DNA of 64,000 bases from contig NZ_JAENHP010000017.1 in assembly GCF_016834655.1 (NCBI RefSeq), forward strand, positions 124,001 to 188,000, read 5' to 3'. The notes under the pieces are model-generated. The model searched no databases, had not been told where the DNA came from, and worked only from the letters and a program-made list of their open reading frames with translations. Source of the DNA: Paractinoplanes ovalisporus (GTDB taxonomy: Bacteria; Actinomycetota; Actinomycetes; Mycobacteriales; Micromonosporaceae). Positions 59,640 to 64,000 of the stretch are shown piece after piece. A program made the position numbers and the translations under genes. How positions within the stretch are numbered: position 1 is the stretch's first letter; every line of letters begins with the position of its first letter.

Positions 59640-60937
59640 CCCCTGCTTTTCTTTCTGAGCAGGCCACGCTGGCCATTCTCGACGACTTCCGGTCCGGGCA
59701 GCACCGCGGCGTCGTCGTGGACTCGCCACCCGGCGCCGGCAAGTCGACCCTGGTCGTGCGGGCCGCGGCCGAGCTGGTCGAGGACGGTCAGCGCCTGATG
59801 ATCGTCGCCCAGACCAACGAGCAGGTCGACGACCTCACCGTCAACCTGGCCGGACGCCTGCCCGGTGCGCTGATCGGCCGGTTGAGCGGCGGCAGCTACG
59901 TCCGCTCGGAGCGCCTGGCCCGGCTGGCCAACGTCGCCTGCGACACCGCCGTGGCGGCGCTCACCGGATGCGCGGTCACCATCGCGACCGCGGCCAAATG
60001 GGCGTACGTGAAGGACCACTCGTGGGAGTGGGCGATCGTCGACGAGGCGTACCAGATGCGCTCGGACGCCCTGCTCGCCGTCGCGCCCCGCTTCGAACGC
60101 GCACTGTTCGTCGGCGACCCCGGCCAGCTCGACCCGTTCTCGGTCGTCGAGAACGACCGCTGGCGCGGCCTCACCTGGGACCCGATGCAGAGCGCGGTGG
60201 CCGGCCTGCTGCGCAACAACCCCGGCCTGCCCGTGCACCGCCTGCCGGTTTCCTGGCGTCTGCCGTCCACCGCCCAGCCGGTCATCGCGCCCGCCTTCTA
60301 TCCGTTCACCGGCTTCCGCACCGGCACCGGCCCCGGCGAACGCGAGCTGACCTACACCACAACCGGCTTCGGCCGTACGCCGGTAGACCGGGTACTGGCC
60401 ACCGCGGCGTCCAGTGGGTGGGGCTACCTGGAACTCCCGGCCCGCCACACGATGCGCACCGACGGCGAGGCCGTCGAGGCGGTGGCCGACGTGGCCCGGC
60501 GCTTCCTGCACCGCGGCACGATGGCCCGCTCCGGCGACAAGGTCGAGCCGGTGACCGCGGACCGCATCGCGGTCGGAGCCGCCCACCGCGACCAGGTGGC
60601 CGCCCTGCAAGCGGCCCTCGCGGACGCCCCCGGCATCACGGTCGACACAGCCAACCGCTTGCAGGGCCGCGAATACGACGTGACGGTGGTCCTGCACCCG
60701 CTCTCAGGCCGCCGCGACGCCACCGCGTTCCACCTGGAGGCGGGCCGCTTGTGCGTCCTGACTTCCCGCCACCGCCAGGCGTGCGTGGTCGTGGGCCGCG
60801 CCGGCATCCACGAACTGCTCGACGCGCACCCCTCGGTCGAGCCGGTCCACCTGCACGAGCCGGTCAAGTTCCCGGACGGGTGGGCCGCCAACCAGACAGT
60901 CATGACCCATTTGGAACAGCACCGCGTCCCGGCCTGA
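59636..60937 (+). CDS. Compact SF1 helicase/ATPase
   Basis: 433 residues. Walker A is SPPGAGKST (30-38), motif Ia MIVAQTNEQVDDL, Walker B AIVDEAYQ (133-140), motif III VGDPGQLDPF (159-168), motif IV VSWRLP, motif V DTANRLQGREYDVTVV and motif VI LTSRHRQACVVVG. This is a full set for the Upf1-like SF1B branch but lacks the usual 1B/1C insertions, which may be supplied by the preceding protein. With the nuclease two genes upstream it could unwind and degrade DNA as a complex. Confidence 0.87.
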   Translation: MTPAFLSEQATLAILDDFRSGQHRGVVVDSPPGAGKSTLVVRAAAELVEDGQRLMIVAQTNEQVDDLTVNLAGRLPGALIGRLSGGSYVRSERLARLANVACDTAVAALTGCAVTIATAAKWAYVKDHSWEWAIVDEAYQMRSDALLAVAPRFERALFVGDPGQLDPFSVVENDRWRGLTWDPMQSAVAGLLRNNPGLPVHRLPVSWRLPSTAQPVIAPAFYPFTGFRTGTGPGERELTYTTTGFGRTPVDRVLATAASSGWGYLELPARHTMRTDGEAVEAVADVARRFLHRGTMARSGDKVEPVTADRIAVGAAHRDQVAALQAALADAPGITVDTANRLQGREYDVTVVLHPLSGRRDATAFHLEAGRLCVLTSRHRQACVVVGRAGIHELLDAHPSVEPVHLHEPVKFPDGWAANQTVMTHLEQHRVPA

Positions 60938-60942
60938 GGACC

Positions 60943-62481
60943 TTAACGGCCACCCGCCACGGCGATTCTGGAGAGATGCTGGCGGAGCGCCGCGACATCC
61001 TCGATTTCGGAGGGATCAGGTCCGGGGTTTGCCCGCATGTCACCGAGCAACTCGTCGAGCGCTTCCAACGCCTCGGAAAAGTTGCCAAGCCCGCCCTCGA
61101 TCAGGGCGACTTGGTGACGCAGCGGGTAGCTGGCCGGTCCTGGTTCGGCCGCGGCCAGGGATCTGAGCCCACGAAGTGCTTCGGTCGCCTCGCCCAGCTC
61201 GGCCTGACAGGTCGCGATCTGGTGGCGGCATTCACGGACGAGCTCGTGGCCGGTGCCGTAGCGGGCAGACAAGTCAGCTACGAGCTGTTCAAAGGTCGGG
61301 AGAGCGGTGCGGTAGTCGCCGGCCAGCATGAGCATGCCAGCGTAGTCAAGACGAGCTTCCAGAATCTCAGGCGAGCGCTGTCCGTATATCGGTGCGACGT
61401 AACGCAACATGGTCGCCAGAGCGTCCGCGGCCTGGCCGAACCGCTCATCGTCAGCGAGCGCCAACGCCTGAGCGCGAACATCCTCCAGTTCGTCGAGGCT
61501 CGGAATACTCGACGGGTCGGAGGCAGCATTCTGCGGGCGTGGAGGAGCAGCTGTGTCGCGAGGCAGTGGGCCGAAGGGGAACCGATACGGCGATGTCGGG
61601 TCGGCACCGCCCAGCGAGGTCTTCCGGCCGGCCGGCACATCGTCACCAGCCCATCGCAGGAGCTGCGAGTAGACGCTCGCCGCGGATTCCGGGCGGTCTT
61701 GTGGATCCTTTGCGAGCAGGGTGGCGATCAGGTCGCTCAGGTCCTGTGGGACGTCGTCGCGGGTGTCTGCCACACGCGGGATGGACGCCTCGAGATGCTG
61801 GTGCAGCATGCCGAGAGGGTTGTCCGCCACGTAAGGAGGATTGCCTGTGAGCAGTTCGTAGAGGACGCATCCGAGAGCGTAGAGATCGACGCGCGGGCCG
61901 ACCGAGGACGTGCCGAGGGCCTGCTCCGGCGCCATGTATGTGGGAGTGCCGATCGTCTCGCCGGTAACGGTGAGGCGGGGCAGGTCGGCATCGAGGACGG
62001 CGGCGACACCGAAATCCAGCACCTTGACCAAGCCGTTCGGGCCGAGGATCAGGTTGCTGGGCTTGAGGTCGCGGTGCACCAGCGAGGCGGCGTGGGCGGC
62101 GGCCAGCACCGAGCAGATCTGCGCTCCGATGGCCGCGACCCAGGGCACCGGCATCGGGCCGGTCTCGTCGATCAGATAGCTGAAAAGCGTGCCGGGGACG
62201 AGCTGCATCACGATGAACAGGTCTTCGCCGACCACCCCGGCATCGTGGACGGTGGGGACCCCGGGGTGGTCGAGCCGGGCCGTGATGCGGGCCTCGCGCC
62301 GGAAGCGGTCGGCGATCGCCTGCCGGTCGGCGTCGTTGGCCAGGCCCGGCTTGAGGAATTTGACCGCGACCGGGCGGTCGAGCCGCTCGTCGTAGCCGGC
62401 CCACACGTGTCCCATGCCGCCGCTGCCGATCGGCTGTGTCAGCTCGTACCGGTCGGCGATGCGCGTTCCCGCCTGAAGCAA
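60943..62481 (-). CDS. Ser/Thr protein kinase with TPR-like tail
   Basis: 512 residues from a TTG at 62481, the only available start; GGGGAGAG lies very close. Kinase motifs: GSGGMGHV (19-26), VAVKFLK with Lys41, HRDLKPSN with Asp138, DFG (156-158) and GTPTYMAPEQ. Residues about 265-330 are a Pro-rich linker and about 335-505 a series of helical pairs like TPRs (LDYAGMLMLAGDYRTALPTF, QIATCQAELGEATEALRGL). No membrane helix or PASTA domain, so it is cytoplasmic, unlike PknB. Convergent with the helicase and downstream of hsdR, so its role may be linked to defence. Confidence 0.9.
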   Translation of the reverse strand: MLQAGTRIADRYELTQPIGSGGMGHVWAGYDERLDRPVAVKFLKPGLANDADRQAIADRFRREARITARLDHPGVPTVHDAGVVGEDLFIVMQLVPGTLFSYLIDETGPMPVPWVAAIGAQICSVLAAAHAASLVHRDLKPSNLILGPNGLVKVLDFGVAAVLDADLPRLTVTGETIGTPTYMAPEQALGTSSVGPRVDLYALGCVLYELLTGNPPYVADNPLGMLHQHLEASIPRVADTRDDVPQDLSDLIATLLAKDPQDRPESAASVYSQLLRWAGDDVPAGRKTSLGGADPTSPYRFPFGPLPRDTAAPPRPQNAASDPSSIPSLDELEDVRAQALALADDERFGQAADALATMLRYVAPIYGQRSPEILEARLDYAGMLMLAGDYRTALPTFEQLVADLSARYGTGHELVRECRHQIATCQAELGEATEALRGLRSLAAAEPGPASYPLRHQVALIEGGLGNFSEALEALDELLGDMRANPGPDPSEIEDVAALRQHLSRIAVAGGR

Positions 62482-62506
62482 CTCTCCCCCGCACCTAGTG
62501 ACGACG

Positions 62507-64000
62507 TCAGGTCAGGCCGTGCTTGCGACGGATCAGCTTGTACGCCTGACTCCGGCCCAGCTGGTTCATGCGCTGACGCAACAAGTCATCGTCCAGATAG
62601 CGCTGCATCAGTTTGCCGTTGTCGTCATGGCGGTTCAAGATGACCGACTCGATCCGCCGGTCGAAGACGACACCGAAGTTGTCCTCGTCGTTGACGAGGG
62701 CCGCGGCCTCCATCGTCGGGTCTTCGCTCATCGCGACGATCTGCTGCTCGTACCAGACCTTGTCGGCGTCGCCGAGCCCGAGCCCGAACCGGTCGTTGAG
62801 GTCCTCGATCAGCTCCGAGAGCGCAACCTTGTCCGGGTCGTTCTGCGGGCCGGCACCACCGCCGGTGAAACCGGGCAGCATCTGCTCGCCCTCCGCCTCC
62901 AGCGACGCGTCCGATTCCCCGGTCTTACTGACCCGCAGGTGCGTGAGCTGAACCTCGCCGATGTCGACCGACGGGTCCTGCCGCCGCGGAAGCCGGTTGA
63001 GCAGGGCCCGCCCGTAGAGGTACAGACGCTCCAGGCCCTCGTCGTGGTAGGGCACCACCTGACTCAGGAACGCGTACATCCGGGTGTAGTCGCGCAGCGC
63101 GGCCCGGAAGGTGTCGGCCGCCTCCGGATCGTCGGCGGCGAGAGCGATGTAGCGGTCCCGGGCCGGGTCGGTAAAGCGGTAGAGCGCGGCGTGAGCCTTC
63201 TGCAGGGCGGCGTCGGTCTTCGCCTTGCCTTCGGCGGCGAGTAGAGCTTCCACGTACGCCTGCATCTCCGAGTCAACGAGCAGCGCGTACGACATCACCG
63301 CGTTCTCGGCCGTGTAGAGCAGATTCGGATCGGTCGGAACCGTCGCGGCGGTCTCGAAGTAGGGCTTGAACTGCTCGGTGATGTCGGCGGCCTCGTTGAC
63401 GAAGTCGAGCACGAACACGTCGCCTTGCGCCTTGAGCGGGTGCGTGCGGTTGAGCCGTGACAGCGTCTGCACCGCAGCGACGCCCTTGAGCGGCTTGTCG
63501 ACGTACATCGTGGTAAGCAGCGGCTGGTCGAAACCGGTCTGGTACTTCTCCGCCACCACGAGAATCTTGAACTCGACGGGCTGCTTGGCCTTGGGCGTGC
63601 CGGCATGCTTGTCGTCGGCGGCCGTGTAAGCGAACCTCTCCGGCAGTTCGCTCTCGCCGAACCCGTTGATCCGGGCCTCGGTGACGTCGATGCCGTCGAG
63701 GTTCAGCTCGCCGGAGAAGGCCACCAGAGTTCCAAGGCCGCGGTAGCCGTTGGTCTCGATGTACTTGTTGATGGCCGTGTAGAGCTTCGCTGCGGCTTCA
63801 CGCGACCCCGTGACCACCATCGCCTTGGCCCGGCCGCCCATCCGCCGCGCCGTGTGTTTCTTGAAATGCTCGACGATGATTTCGGCCTTCTGCGCCATCA
63901 TCGTCGGGTGCAGCACGGCGAAGCGGGCCAGCTGCGACGCCGCCTTCTTCGGATCGACCTCGGGGTCGTCCGGGTTCTGGTTGGCCAGCTTCCAGTACGA
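62507..64000 (-). CDS. hsdR: Type I restriction enzyme R subunit, C-terminal part (partial)
   Basis: About 498 codons are inside the window; the gene continues past the right edge. Helicase C-terminal motifs are visible: AMVVTGSREAAAKLY, LVAFSGELNLDG, ILVVAEKYQTGFDQP (motif V) and VQTLSRLNR (motif VI, the arginine finger). After them comes the helical domain that binds the modification subunits. The nuclease domain and Walker A would lie upstream. The last residues are KLIRRKHGLT, and the kinase gene starts 26 bp further. HsdM and HsdS are presumably beyond the edge. Confidence 0.92.
   Translation of the reverse strand, partial: SYWKLANQNPDDPEVDPKKAASQLARFAVLHPTMMAQKAEIIVEHFKKHTARRMGGRAKAMVVTGSREAAAKLYTAINKYIETNGYRGLGTLVAFSGELNLDGIDVTEARINGFGESELPERFAYTAADDKHAGTPKAKQPVEFKILVVAEKYQTGFDQPLLTTMYVDKPLKGVAAVQTLSRLNRTHPLKAQGDVFVLDFVNEAADITEQFKPYFETAATVPTDPNLLYTAENAVMSYALLVDSEMQAYVEALLAAEGKAKTDAALQKAHAALYRFTDPARDRYIALAADDPEAADTFRAALRDYTRMYAFLSQVVPYHDEGLERLYLYGRALLNRLPRRQDPSVDIGEVQLTHLRVSKTGESDASLEAEGEQMLPGFTGGGAGPQNDPDKVALSELIEDLNDRFGLGLGDADKVWYEQQIVAMSEDPTMEAAALVNDEDNFGVVFDRRIESVILNRHDDNGKLMQRYLDDDLLRQRMNQLGRSQAYKLIRRKHGLT

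Noticed and set aside
52361..60937. Labelling the locus as Lamassu, Gabija or Wadjet
   Set aside because: Single features match (SMC-like ATPase, nuclease, helicase) but no member set or order fits as known to me, so no name was assigned.

Overview
The window is about 70% GC, tightly packed, and uses NTG/GTG starts, ATGA/GTGA start-stop overlaps and actinomycete-type hairpin terminators. Product types (Tat-exported pectinase, ECF/anti-sigma pair, form I CO dehydrogenase, LAxTG surface protein, c-di-AMP riboswitch in front of an NlpC/P60 hydrolase, very frequent CGTACG hexamers) point to a filamentous actinobacterium, most likely Micromonosporaceae (Actinoplanes-like). The genus is an inference, not a database result.

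Layout. 1-6.2 kb: end of a sugar isomerase, a PmoA/DUF6807 protein, a hypothetical, then a plant cell wall block (Tat pectinesterase, PL1 pectate lyase, GH1 beta-glucosidase) with LacI-type operator-like palindromes in front of both pectinase genes. 6.2-13.4 kb: MerR regulator with a textbook operator facing a leaderless methyltransferase gene, serine hydrolase plus MmyB-type regulator facing an SDR, an F420/NADP-type oxidoreductase, and an ECF sigma/anti-sigma/lipoprotein module. 13.6-20.5 kb: a 1445-residue membrane NACHT NTPase, ACC deaminase with its GntR regulator, a DUF899 protein. 20.6-21.5 kb: a graveyard of gene fragments. 21.6-24.4 kb: LAxTG surface protein and a LysR regulator. 24.6-33.7 kb: a compact minus-strand carbon monoxide dehydrogenase operon (coxM-S-L, xdhC-YHS, mocA-like, coxD, coxG, coxE, one unknown). 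34-38 kb: c-di-AMP riboswitch and NlpC/P60 hydrolase, Pr6Pr membrane protein, acyl-CoA synthetase, TetR regulator. 38-39.2 kb: gene-free repeat arrays. 39.2-52.3 kb: assorted metabolic, membrane and regulatory genes, including a P450, a GT2 enzyme and a coupled SulP/GH13/M24 operon.

52.3-64 kb looks like a defence or genome-maintenance island. A divergent six-gene locus holds an SMC/Rad50-like ATPase and a small protein that resembles the ATPase's own C-terminal domain on the minus strand. On the plus strand are a coiled-coil/winged-helix protein, a RecB/Cas4-like PD-(D/E)XK nuclease with a likely Fe-S cluster, a beta-rich protein and a compact SF1 helicase, the last three coupled by ATGA overlaps. 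Together these three look like a Dna2-type nuclease-helicase split into separate polypeptides. A HIRAN protein lies on one side, a Ser/Thr kinase with a TPR-like tail and a type I restriction HsdR on the other. I recognise no named defence system with this gene set, and it is my main candidate for an undescribed system.

A second theme is intergenic tandem repeats: several unrelated arrays (17-50 bp units) lie at gene 3' ends, and in one case the stop codons of both convergent neighbours fall inside the array.
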